Assembly: GCF_012843435.1 (NCBI RefSeq)
Contig: NZ_JABAFC010000040.1
Span: 1 to 34,753 of the forward strand
DNA length: 34,753 nucleotides
DNA from: Psychrobacillus sp. BL-248-WT-3
GTDB lineage: Bacteria > Bacillota > Bacilli > Bacillales_A > Planococcaceae
Direction: 5' to 3'
A program made the translations under genes and the position numbers. This document shows, in pieces, positions 1-7,888 of this stretch. Position 1 is the first letter of the stretch, and each line of letters starts with the position of its first letter. Below the pieces are notes generated by a model that was given only the letters and a program-made list of their open reading frames with translations, had not been told where the DNA came from and searched no databases.

Positions 1-54
1 CTAATTTTCCCTCCACTTGTCTGACCCCCAATAAACGAATATATATAGTTTACT

Positions 55-92
55 GAAAATCTATTAGATTAGCGAAAATCTATTAGATTAGC
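55..92. repeat. 19-bp perfect tandem duplication
   Basis: The 19-bp unit GAAAATCTATTAGATTAGC occurs twice head to tail (55-73 and 74-92), followed by a partial third start (GAAAG). It lies in the AT-rich stretch downstream of the endonuclease V gene. I see no gene in 1-289. It is probably a replication-slippage product; no function is evident. Confidence 0.9.
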
Positions 93-289
93 GAAAGTGT
101 TCAATGTTATTTAGCAGCAACTGTCCATTTTATTTTAGCGTTTACAATCCAAACAAAAAAACTAGAAGAGGCTTTCCCCTTCCAGTTCAAAATAAAAAAA
201 TACAAGAAATAAACAAGGTTAACAACAATTACATCCTTCTTTATTTTATACTACACCGGTTTCTAATTTTAAAAAGTAATATAAAACAA

Positions 290-967
290 TTAAGAATATT
301 TTCTTCTACTCTCATGAGTGGCTATATCCGCAAATCGTGTCGTGATCGGTAGTCGGCTACTTTTTTCTATAAAATGTAGGGTGATCTTTATTGAGGTTTC
401 TAAATCGATCCAGTTACCACATGAAATAAAAATAGGTTTTACATTTTTTCTCGTTCTTAATGCAGCTCCATATATTTCTTCGTTAACTTTAATGAAAGTA
501 AAATCTCCTACTTCATTAGTAGGCATTTTATAATCTATTTCTTTTATCCTCAAATAACTTTTTGCAACACCAATAGTAGGTTTATTTAAATAAAATGAAG
601 CGTGAGTTGCGATTCCCATATTTCTAAAATGAAGATAACCATTTCCATCAAACATATAAAGATCTGGTTTACTTTGCAATTTTTTTACCGCCTCCAATAC
701 TAATGGAAGCTCACGAAAAGCTAAATATCCTGCAATATATGGCACAACTATTTCCCCACAATATTCTACTTTCTCTATGATTTGTTTTGTAAAATAATCT
801 ATTACTACAACACTACAAACTCCAAAATCATTTTCCCCTTCTGTCCAATATGCAATATCAACTCCAGCTACCAATCGAATATCTGCTAACTTAAAATTAT
901 TTTTTAGTGAAATCTTAGACAGCCATTTTTCTTGTTCTATTCGATACAACTCTTCACTTTTCATCAT
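290..967 (-). CDS. nfi: Endonuclease V (deoxyinosine 3' endonuclease), YwqL-like
   Basis: 225 aa. Endonuclease V nicks DNA (and often RNA) one phosphodiester 3' of a deaminated base, chiefly inosine. The family signatures are present: VAGVDIAY (Asp37), FRELP (Glu86), DGNGYLHFR (Asp107) and PTIGVAKS. The Glu-Asp spacing of 21 equals that of the well-studied enzymes, so the metal-binding triad looks intact. The strand-wedge motif, usually PYIP, reads PYIA here. The ATG overlaps the stop codon of the upstream ywqK-like gene and has no strong ribosome binding site, so translation is probably coupled. The order toxin-antitoxin-EndoV matches ywqJ-ywqK-ywqL of B. subtilis. A role in repairing bases deaminated by the neighbouring toxin is inference. 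Confidence 0.95.
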   Translation of the reverse strand: MMKSEELYRIEQEKWLSKISLKNNFKLADIRLVAGVDIAYWTEGENDFGVCSVVVIDYFTKQIIEKVEYCGEIVVPYIAGYLAFRELPLVLEAVKKLQSKPDLYMFDGNGYLHFRNMGIATHASFYLNKPTIGVAKSYLRIKEIDYKMPTNEVGDFTFIKVNEEIYGAALRTRKNVKPIFISCGNWIDLETSIKITLHFIEKSSRLPITTRFADIATHESRRKYS

Positions 968-1413
968 TTATCCAACTTATTAAAATTAGTTATATCAAAT
1001 TCCAAAGGTGGTTTTTTTTCTTCTAATAAATTTCCTGTTTCATCAAACTTTTTAAACCCCAATAATCTACCTAATGATCTATATTCAATTAATTTTGTAA
1101 AACCATTTTCATAAAACTCTTTTTGTATTCCTTCTAATGTATTTTTATCTATATGTTTAATTTCCTTAACTTGACCATTTGAATAAAAGCTAACCATTTT
1201 CCCACTCTTAATCCCATTTTTTACATTATAGTAATTCGCTATATTACCGTTTTCATAACATTCATAGATTATACCACTATAAAGATGTTCATTATTATTT
1301 TGATCATATTTCACTATAAAAGAATCATAATCATCTCCACCGAATCCAAAATTTTCATCAAACTTGTTACCATTATTCATAATGTACTCTTTGTTTAATA
1401 ACTTATCTTCCAA
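964..1413 (-). CDS. ywqK: YwqK-like antitoxin (MORN-type repeats)
   Basis: 149 aa, starting at TTG 1413 behind GAGGTG at the right spacing. The start lies inside the last codons of the toxin gene (11-bp overlap), giving tight translational coupling. The protein has degenerate MORN-like repeats such as GKMVSFYSNGQVKEI and GIQKEFYENGFTKLI, the repeat class of the YwqK antitoxin family. It should bind and neutralise the deaminase tip of the upstream-encoded LXG toxin in the cytoplasm. The 3' end overlaps the endonuclease V start by 4 bp. The assignment rests on repeat pattern plus gene order. Repeats are weaker than in textbook MORN proteins, so family membership is likely but not certain. Confidence 0.85.
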   Translation of the reverse strand: MEDKLLNKEYIMNNGNKFDENFGFGGDDYDSFIVKYDQNNNEHLYSGIIYECYENGNIANYYNVKNGIKSGKMVSFYSNGQVKEIKHIDKNTLEGIQKEFYENGFTKLIEYRSLGRLLGFKKFDETGNLLEEKKPPLEFDITNFNKLDK

Positions 1414-3514
1414 CTTTATTCACCTCTGATATTATTTCAAATCCTTCTAGTATATATGAACAGTGGGGACAACATTTAAACATAATCCCCTCAGGCTTAT
1501 TCTTATTAATCCCTGTTCTTATTACATTCACAGTAATATCTTCTATTCGAGTACTAGGGTGCATCTTCAGTGCTTCATTTACAGCCAATACTTCAGCATG
1601 TGAGCCTGCTCCCTTACTTAGTTGACTGTAAGAATCAAAAATTTCTTTTGGCATATTATCAAGTCGATTTTGGAGTACAGGAACTAATTCAGGAACTGCA
1701 CCATCAAAAGAATTTATGTTATAGTAATATTTCCTATTTGCTTTATTATACACACCTGCAAGTGCTGGCCCCATTTTATCTCTTCCAAAATTCGGTTTGC
1801 CATTATATATTTGTTTAAGCCTCTCCAATTCATTCTTGGTCTCAGCACGTAAGTTAATTCGTTGATTGATTTGTTCAGGTGTTAGCTTACCATACTTATC
1901 ATGTAATTTATCCAATCGATCTGAGTACTTTCCTTTTTCCAGTTCTTTATCTTTTCCTGTAAGGTTAGGTATCACTTCACCAGTTTTCAATGGTGAATTA
2001 CCAGCTGCTACAATTGATTTCTCATTTACCATCTTCTTTACAGACTTAGCAATAGGTACTGCCATTGATAATAAGGGATCCAATGTAGCACCTGCTCCAA
2101 TATTAAGACCTAAATCTAAAGCATTTTGCTTCCAGTTAGTGTCTTCTGGATTTAGTAACTCCCGACCTCCAATTTCTCCGATGGACATAATACCACCAAT
2201 CGATGCACCCTCTTTGGCAAATTGCCCTAAATTGCGTGCAGAGATACCGGTTGTTAGTCCTTTTGCTCCTAAAGATATACCTCTAATAGCTTTAGCAGCC
2301 CCAAGCCCAGGTACTCCATAGCCCAGCATATCAGCTACAAGGTCAGTACCACCGCCTTCACCAAACTCACGTGTAGTATAAAATAAATGCTCCTCTCCTG
2401 TTCCAGCCTTGTGCAATTCTGAAGGTAAACCTAAAAGAGATGTATTAGCTGTCCGATGGGTAAATCGCTGTACCTCGACAAAATCGTCCGTCTGTCTTTG
2501 ACCAACATCATTCGCTCTTTCTAGCATAGCTTCACCGAATGACTTATCATCGAATGGGTTTATTGTTGCTACAGATTTTAACGCACCTATTCCTAGATCA
2601 TAGAAATCTTGAAAAATATTGCTGTTCTTTTGGATATTCATTTTTTCTTGTTCAATCCCACTGTTCTCTGGTCTTGCACAGGATAAGACAAGCATATCTG
2701 TACCCACAAAAGGATTGTTTATGTGAATCAAACCACCATAGCCAAATCGAATAGGACCATTACCAGCTATAAATGCCTGGAGCATAGTCGTCAACTGATT
2801 TTCTCTATTCACTATGGAGGAAAGTACGGCAATAGGAGATGTACGAGATGCCAATTCTGTCTTCAACTTATTTTTAGCAGCCAATGCTCCCCAGTTATCT
2901 GCTTGGAAATGAACATCCGTTAGCCCACTTTTAAACATTCCTTCTATATCAGAGAGCCATGTTTCCATTGTCCGAATATCCTGTTCCATGGCGTTTAAAG
3001 CAGTCGTCTGTGTTGCATCAAATTCATACAGTTGCGATAGGGTATCATCACGTTTTCTCTTAGAACTAATAACCCCCTCCTGCACTGCACTATCATCTAG
3101 ATGGGGCAGTGCTACAATGTCACTCACCTGATCCATGATGCTATTTGTTTCATCTGTTAGACTAGCGGTAAGTTGGCCAATAAATGTCAATCCCTGCTCC
3201 AGTTCGCCCTCTAAAAACTCTTCTAATATGTAACCTGATAGGTCTGGTTCGAGAGAGTTAAGCGCTTTGCCAATTTGATAAAGTACTTGTTTAGCATCGT
3301 AGGAAAACAATTGAAAAAACTGAAGAAATGGCAAATGACATTCCTCATAAAAGGAGCGAATGGTATTTCCTCCTTCTCCTTTTAATTGATCCTCCATCTG
3401 AACTAGTCCTTCGACTCCACGTTGGATTGTTTCTATTTCAGTATTTAATCTTTCTAACATTGTAATGTTTCGCTGTAGCCCATCTTGTAATAAATCTACA
3501 TCCAATACCTTCAT
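1403..3514 (-). CDS. ywqJ: LXG-domain polymorphic toxin with YwqJ-type deaminase tip
   Basis: 703 aa. The N-terminal 200 or so residues are the helical LXG domain (start MKVLDVDLLQDGL; LKGEGG motif near residue 43), which in Firmicutes directs toxins to the type VII (Esx) secretion route. The middle part is Gly/Ala-rich with hydrophobic stretches around residues 390-490, a common pre-toxin region. The C-terminal tip carries a zinc-deaminase signature: HAEV (His639, Glu641) and CPHC (Cys682, Cys685), as in the YwqJ family. Its substrate nucleobase cannot be read from sequence. The start is the ATG at 3514 behind ATGAGGAC. It heads a three-gene unit with a YwqK-like antitoxin and endonuclease V. 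The ywqH and ywqI helper genes that precede ywqJ in B. subtilis are not present upstream. Confidence 0.93.
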   Translation of the reverse strand: MKVLDVDLLQDGLQRNITMLERLNTEIETIQRGVEGLVQMEDQLKGEGGNTIRSFYEECHLPFLQFFQLFSYDAKQVLYQIGKALNSLEPDLSGYILEEFLEGELEQGLTFIGQLTASLTDETNSIMDQVSDIVALPHLDDSAVQEGVISSKRKRDDTLSQLYEFDATQTTALNAMEQDIRTMETWLSDIEGMFKSGLTDVHFQADNWGALAAKNKLKTELASRTSPIAVLSSIVNRENQLTTMLQAFIAGNGPIRFGYGGLIHINNPFVGTDMLVLSCARPENSGIEQEKMNIQKNSNIFQDFYDLGIGALKSVATINPFDDKSFGEAMLERANDVGQRQTDDFVEVQRFTHRTANTSLLGLPSELHKAGTGEEHLFYTTREFGEGGGTDLVADMLGYGVPGLGAAKAIRGISLGAKGLTTGISARNLGQFAKEGASIGGIMSIGEIGGRELLNPEDTNWKQNALDLGLNIGAGATLDPLLSMAVPIAKSVKKMVNEKSIVAAGNSPLKTGEVIPNLTGKDKELEKGKYSDRLDKLHDKYGKLTPEQINQRINLRAETKNELERLKQIYNGKPNFGRDKMGPALAGVYNKANRKYYYNINSFDGAVPELVPVLQNRLDNMPKEIFDSYSQLSKGAGSHAEVLAVNEALKMHPSTRIEDITVNVIRTGINKNKPEGIMFKCCPHCSYILEGFEIISEVNKVGR

Positions 3515-4086
3515 AGGCTTGTCCTCATCACATGTTTAGAAAAACTCATCTCACTATATTCTTTAGTATACAATAATGACTCATAGGTGAACATTCTTCT
3601 CCCTCTCTAGCAAACTATCAATAGTTATAATATTCCATTTTCACACGAAGAGGTAAAGGGATTAACAACAATAACCTTTAAAATAAACCTTACGTATTAG
3701 TATGTATAAAACCTTCTGATACTCTTTTCCTACTGACGAAGAAAAAAAACGGTTAAATAGCTAGTGGCAAATATAAAATTTCATTACTATTATCTTTACT
3801 AAATCACCTTTGATTGAGGGTACTTTCTACTTAAGACGTCGGGTCTAATGAATATATATTGTTATACACATAGAGAGTATACTTTTAGGAAGCCCATTCT
3901 AAGTATTTAAGCAATAAGCCATCTTTAACCATTAGTTATTACCGTACTGTAGCAACCTGTTTTATCCAACGAGTAATACTGACCACCTGTTTACTCTTTT
4001 GTCCGCATAATTAATTTTTAAGTGGCTCAATAGCTCAGTTAACAAATGGTTCCCTATTGGGTTGCGATATACAAATAAAAAAACAA
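3515..4086. other. Intergenic stretch without a recognisable gene
   Basis: 572 bases that should contain the ywqJ promoter; I cannot pick one convincingly (TATACT near 3563 on the minus strand has only a weak -35 partner). Minus-strand 3979-4086 reads open for about 36 codons (for example HLLTELLSHLKINYADKR) with no start codon. I do not recognise it; it may be a gene remnant or a dispersed non-coding repeat. Confidence 0.5.
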
Positions 4087-4437
4087 TTAGATGGTACTAT
4101 CTCTTTCTTCTATGAATTCTAAAAACGAATCTTGCAGTTCTCCTTCTGTGTCAATTGAATCGAGAAGTAATTTAGGTTCTAACGAACAATCTTTTAAAGT
4201 CGAACTTCCATCAATTACTCCTAACATGTTTGAAATAGTGTCAATCATAGTTTGTTCAATAATCTTCATTAATGTGTCTTTATTTTCATCAGTTAAACTA
4301 TCGTAAAAACCAATAGCTTTTTTCCAATAATCATCTGTTATAGAAGTAACATTCGTAGTTTCATACAAGTCTTTGTATATTTCAAGGTTCTCTTTTATGA
4401 TAGACTCATAAAGTGATTTTACAAAAATATCATTCAT
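4087..4437 (-). CDS. Small acidic protein, putative immunity protein
   Basis: 116 aa, acidic and mostly helical by composition, with no signal peptide or membrane segment. The ATG at 4437 follows AGGAAATAAA at a usable spacing. I do not recognise a named family. It sits at the ywqJ-proximal end of a run of small leftward genes that includes several immunity families. Size, acidity and context fit an immunity protein that binds a toxin tip not encoded here. It could instead be an unrelated accessory protein. Confidence 0.7.
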   Translation of the reverse strand: MNDIFVKSLYESIIKENLEIYKDLYETTNVTSITDDYWKKAIGFYDSLTDENKDTLMKIIEQTMIDTISNMLGVIDGSSTLKDCSLEPKLLLDSIDTEGELQDSFLEFIEERDSTI

Positions 4438-4487
4438 TTTATTTCCTCATTTCTGGATACATTTTTTGTGTAACCTTTTTATATAAA

Positions 4488-4511
4488 TAAAAACACATCC
4501 AAATGGATGTG
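4488..4511 (-). terminator. Rho-independent terminator
   Basis: On the minus strand, CACATCC-ATTT-GGATGTG is followed by a T-rich run. It lies just after the stop of the leftward gene at 4524-4829 and before the start of the next one, so it would separate their transcripts. Confidence 0.7.
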
Positions 4512-4523
4512 CAGTTTTTGATA

Positions 4524-4829
4524 TTAATTTTCATTAAGTGGTAATTTAAATTCTTTGTAGTTTTTATTAGGATTCAAACAGTAAACCCTATTAGCAGTTA
4601 TAGTCCAATCAGCGAATTCCTTTACGTCATAACCGTTAACTTCCTGGTTTTGTGTATCTGTAATTAATGTAGTTAAACGAAGAGGCTTATTTTTATAATC
4701 TAACAATATGTTTTTTTCATTATCATTTATCTCAAAACAATGGTCTTTCATATCAAATAAGTTAGTTTGAATACTTGAAATAATTTCCCACTCTTTATCA
4801 TTTTTTACACTAAGAATATAATCAAACAT
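4524..4829 (-). CDS. Small protein of the immunity array, unknown family
   Basis: 101 aa, soluble and mildly acidic. The ATG at 4829 has an excellent site (GAGGGAGGGG, spacing about 7). It has its own downstream terminator. I see no known motif. The mixed alpha/beta-looking sequence with several aromatic residues fits small single-domain immunity proteins, and the neighbours on both sides are of the same kind. Function is inferred from context only. Confidence 0.65.
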   Translation of the reverse strand: MFDYILSVKNDKEWEIISSIQTNLFDMKDHCFEINDNEKNILLDYKNKPLRLTTLITDTQNQEVNGYDVKEFADWTITANRVYCLNPNKNYKEFKLPLNEN

Positions 4830-4965
4830 TTAAAAACCCCTCCCTCTTCCCTCCACAATTCGTCAAAATAGAGAGAAAATCCTGCTAGGCACTTCTGTGT
4901 TTACTATGACGCAATACTATCATGTCTCTCCAAGAGAATGGAATCTCATTATAAAAATAATTATA

Positions 4966-5364
4966 TTATGAATACCACTCTTCATCAGAAAATTCCTCAT
5001 CAGCTTCACTAGGTTTTATATTGTTTATATCAATGAATCTTTTTATCTCTGTTAAGACTATCACTTGATCTTTACTATTAATCACAAATCCTCTATGATT
5101 TTTCCAAGTTAAATCAAACTCTAAATCTATATCCAATACCTTGCACCATTCAATAAAATCATACATTATCATCGTAAAACAAACATTGAATTTTTGAATT
5201 GAAACCCAAATACCTATTCTTCCATCTCCCAAGTATTGTTGACGTATTTTTAAATCTCCACTCAAGTACCACTTAGTATTAGGATGGTGTTTCTCTTCTA
5301 TCATTAGCTTAAGTCCACTAATATTTGTATAACCCTGTAAGTAAATATCTCTTCTTAATTGCAC
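4966..5364 (-). CDS. Small protein of the immunity array, unknown family
   Basis: 132 aa if translation starts at GTG 5364, which lies 9 bases after the stop of the upstream gene (5373), so coupling is plausible; the ribosome site is weak. An internal ATG at residue 22 (MIEEKHHP) is an alternative start. The protein is rich in Trp, Ile and Asp/Glu, ends in a strongly acidic tail (EADEEFSDEEWYS), and has no membrane segment. I do not recognise the family. Position and composition suggest an immunity protein. Confidence 0.6.
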   Translation of the reverse strand: MQLRRDIYLQGYTNISGLKLMIEEKHHPNTKWYLSGDLKIRQQYLGDGRIGIWVSIQKFNVCFTMIMYDFIEWCKVLDIDLEFDLTWKNHRGFVINSKDQVIVLTEIKRFIDINNIKPSEADEEFSDEEWYS

Positions 5365-5372
5365 CGTATAGC

Positions 5373-5831
5373 CTAATTATTTGTAGGATTCTTTCGGTCT
5401 TTAATTAATTTCATTCCATTCATAAATTCTTTTAAAGACTCTTTATCCTTCATCAGTCTACTCAAGTATAACAAAACATCAAATTCTTCTGGATCAGCAT
5501 CATAATAAATCATACCTGGATCAATATAAGGTTTATAAATTATGTTATAAATCTCTTTACCTTCTATAGTTACATTAAAACATCTCTCTGAACTAGAAAC
5601 ATATTCATTTTTACACACTAATTTTTCAGGACGAGCCAAAAATGAGTGATTATTATAGAAAAAATTTAACTCTTCATTTTCTACATAAATACCAACCACC
5701 TGACCATCCTCACTTACCCCTCCCACACCTTGTATTTCTCTATGTCTATTCTTATCTTCTTTGATTGAATAATTGTTATGCTCGATTATAATGTAGGACT
5801 CCCACTTCGAATAATTTTCCAATGTTATCAT
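5373..5831 (-). CDS. Small protein of the immunity array, unknown family
   Basis: 152 aa from ATG 5831 (MITLENYSKWESY), chosen because AGGGGG lies about 11 bases upstream. A longer reading from 5876 would run through the tail of a broken pentapeptide gene. The sequence is acidic with a beta-rich first half and a helical end (residues about 120-150). It stops with TAG. No family recognised. It was probably once co-transcribed with the pentapeptide gene directly upstream, whose truncated end touches its ribosome site. Immunity function is inferred from the array. Confidence 0.65.
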   Translation of the reverse strand: MITLENYSKWESYIIIEHNNYSIKEDKNRHREIQGVGGVSEDGQVVGIYVENEELNFFYNNHSFLARPEKLVCKNEYVSSSERCFNVTIEGKEIYNIIYKPYIDPGMIYYDADPEEFDVLLYLSRLMKDKESLKEFMNGMKLIKDRKNPTNN

Positions 5832-5845
5832 AAAACAGTGGCCCC

Positions 5846-6088
5846 CTAATTTGACGAGATAAAAGTTGATGAACATAATAATGATGATGAGAGGTCCTTG
5901 TTATTTAAATCCATTCCATCAAAGATGCAATCTGTTATATGTGCTTGGTCTAGTGGGTAATGTGACAAATTCAAATTCCGTAAATTAATCTCATCTATAC
6001 CCAGTCTTATTCCTTGTTTCCCAAGAGTTTCAATCTAAAGTCGGTGCGATTCTAAATGAACAATAATTTCTTTCATATTAATTTTCAT
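5846..6088 (-). pseudogene. Pentapeptide-repeat protein remnant (internal TAG, 3' truncated)
   Basis: From ATG 6088, behind GAGGG at 6 bases, the frame reads MKINMKEIIVHLESHRL, then TAG at 6035-6037, then continues in the same frame. The continuation (NLRNLNLSHYPLDQAHI, CIFDGMDLNNKDLSSSLL) has the A/C(D/N)LXX pentapeptide pattern. It ends at TAG 5846-5848, far short of the usual length of about 150-200 aa. Pentapeptide proteins often occur among toxin-immunity genes. The internal stop falls where I would expect Trp (HRLWIE), so TGG to TAG is the likely change; that expectation comes from memory of relatives. The distal repeats are gone. Confidence 0.75.
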
Positions 6089-6240
6089 GTTTTACCCTCT
6101 TCAGAAGATTTCTACCCCATAAACTAAATTCCTCTTAACTTGAAGATATTTAACCGCTCGATGTCAATGTAACTAGACTTGATCCGATATGTAATTGTTT
6201 AGTCGATCCTATCATATAAGCCATAAGAATTTAAACTTAG

Positions 6241-6657
6241 TTAAATTTCCTTAAGTTTCATATCACATTTATCTTCTACTGCTACACCCATCGATTTGAG
6301 GATTACTTCAAAAAATGTTTCTCCATCAGCCGTTGCAAAATAATTAGCTAAATTAGTTGTTTTTGGATTTATTGTCTCGCCCCATGGTGTTTCTTTTTTT
6401 ATAACATCTAAATCCTATATAATATGTTCTGGCGAGAGCTTTGATAATTGCTGTTCAATTTCAATTAAATTAGTTCTTGCAACCTTGACATCATTCCAAC
6501 TTAATTCGTTATTATATAAATCATTCATCAATAATGGGTATTTTGTTCCCCATCCTTCTTTCTCTAGATGATATGAAACTGTCGAAAAGAAGGAATGTAC
6601 AAAATCGCTATGCCCTAATTCGTAATAAAAACAATCTACTAATACTCCTACTGTCAT
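6241..6657 (-). pseudogene. Imm70-family immunity gene interrupted by in-frame TAG
   Basis: The ATG at 6657 opens an 80-codon frame (MTVGVLVDCFYYELG, SDFVHSFFSTVSYHLE, GWGTKYP) ending at TAG 6415-6417. The same frame then continues without further stops for 57 codons (DLDVIKKETPWGETI, LANYFATADGETFFEV) to TAA 6241-6243. Joined, this is a 139-codon frame, the normal size for Imm70, and the sequence order matches what I know of that family. The TAG sits between PEHII and DLDV, where Trp is expected. The gene is either a recent nonsense pseudogene or makes a truncated protein. It could also be rescued by readthrough, for which I see no signal. Confidence 0.8.
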
Positions 6658-6785
6658 CTAAATTACACCTCTAATCCATCTTATAAATAATTTCTAATAC
6701 ACTATTTTTCTTTCATTTATTTCTTGTTTAACATTTCGTTAAATGTCTCTTGAAATAGTTTCAGCTCAATGGACAAATTAAAAAA

Positions 6786-7145
6786 TCATAATTCTGCTGA
6801 AGGATTATATTCAACCTCTATATTTTTTAGTCCCTCAACCACTTTATTTATTCGATCTTGTAAGTCTTTAATTTCTTCTAATGTTAATGAACCTACTACT
6901 TCTTGTTGATTGAACATGCTTAACCTATTTGTTATTCCTTCAATATGTCCAATACAAGCTTTATCATGGCGAATTGTAATTTCTCCAATAGCGGTATCAA
7001 CAATAAGATCTTCAATCTTACCTAAGTTATCAAATTCATCTGCTAGTTTTGCGATAGCATACCTATATCCCCTATTTTCATCTAACAATTCTTCATACGT
7101 CTCTTGAATTGCATCAAATAATTCATTATACTCCCAGTCTTTCAT
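6786..7145 (-). CDS. Imm3-family immunity protein
   Basis: 119 aa from ATG 7145 (MKDWEYNELFDAI), preferred over an upstream TTG at 7163 because GGAGGAG sits 9 bases before the ATG and the TTG lies inside that site. Family features: the N-terminal WEYNELFDA, RYAIAKLADEFDN, VDTAIGEI, HIEGITNRLSMFN and a C-terminal LTLEEIKDLQDRINKV helix, as I recall for Immunity protein 3. It would protect the cell from a polymorphic toxin tip, but no cognate toxin is encoded next to it. The frame continues open for 22 codons after the TGA (ending NEMLNKK), possibly the remains of a longer tail or another gene. Confidence 0.8.
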   Translation of the reverse strand: MKDWEYNELFDAIQETYEELLDENRGYRYAIAKLADEFDNLGKIEDLIVDTAIGEITIRHDKACIGHIEGITNRLSMFNQQEVVGSLTLEEIKDLQDRINKVVEGLKNIEVEYNPSAEL

Positions 7146-7238
7146 ATTAGTTTTCTCCTCCAAAAATTAAATTTAAGGAATAGTTCTCCACAATAAAAAA
7201 ATACTATAGATAGCCAAGGTAATAGTTTAAGTTTAGAA

Positions 7239-7679
7239 TTAATTTATTTTAGTTAAAAATTTCTCTACTACGTCTTTATATTCGTTATAGTCTTCAACAC
7301 TCATAAAATTATCTATTTCTACATTTTCTTTTACATCCATAAGTATTACCTTAAGTAGTTCCTTATGTTCTGAAATTTTGTCCATATCAACAGCAAATAG
7401 TACCTCTAATAACTGACCAAAATATACATCACCTTCTAGAGGATTAAGTTCAAGATGCTCTATTGCTCTATCTATTGCTAATTCAATAAAAATATTCTGT
7501 TTAATCATCCTACATAAATCAAAAATATCTAAGTTTGTAACATCCTTATTTATTAAGGTATTAAACCATTCGTCCAATGCATAGTCATCTTGCACTTCTC
7601 CCTGTGGCAATTGATAAATATCCCTTATTTTCATTTTATAATCATCTCTTTCGTATAATCTAAGATCTTTTTTATTCAT
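7239..7679 (-). CDS. CdiI-like contact-dependent inhibition immunity protein
   Basis: 146 aa. The core matches the pattern of the helical CdiI-type immunity family: MKIRDIYQLP, DEWFNTLINKDVTNLDI, CRMIKQNIFIELAIDRAIE, and GQLLEVLFAVDMDKI. The start is taken at ATG 7679, with AGGG about 10 bases upstream. An internal ATG at residue 16, where the conserved domain begins, is an alternative. The protein is soluble and acidic. Its toxin partner is not in the window. It belongs to the same leftward run of immunity genes. Confidence 0.75.
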   Translation of the reverse strand: MNKKDLRLYERDDYKMKIRDIYQLPQGEVQDDYALDEWFNTLINKDVTNLDIFDLCRMIKQNIFIELAIDRAIEHLELNPLEGDVYFGQLLEVLFAVDMDKISEHKELLKVILMDVKENVEIDNFMSVEDYNEYKDVVEKFLTKIN

Positions 7680-7811
7680 AAACTCATTACCCTAGAATCA
7701 TTTACATTCCTAACACCAGAGATTAGCGTAAAATACTCATCAATAACAGGTAAGAATCCCTTCTAAATTGTACCATCACACAAAGCATGCCCGAATCAAC
7801 ATGATGTTGTG

Positions 7812-7842
7812 GATATAAAAATAGACCATCTTAATGATGGCC
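7812..7842 (-). terminator. Probable terminator after the P-loop kinase gene
   Basis: On the minus strand, GGCCATC-ATTAA-GATGGTC (one G-U pair) is followed by TATTTTTAT. It lies 47 bases downstream of the kinase stop codon. The stem is short, so strength is uncertain. Confidence 0.5.
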
Positions 7843-7888
7843 ATATCTTGCTAAAGTAGATGTTAGTTAAAAAGCCTAGCAAAATATT

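Noticed and set aside
104-352. Plus-strand 82-codon open frame
   Set aside because: It overlaps the 3' end of endonuclease V, lacks a ribosome site and has low-complexity AT-rich sequence.
1570-2923. Plus-strand frames opposite ywqJ
   Set aside because: They are antisense shadows of a gene with clear domain content.
5846-6657. TAG read as tryptophan (alternative genetic code)
   Set aside because: Other genes here end in TAG (for example the one at 5373) and use TGG for Trp normally, so local nonsense mutations are simpler.
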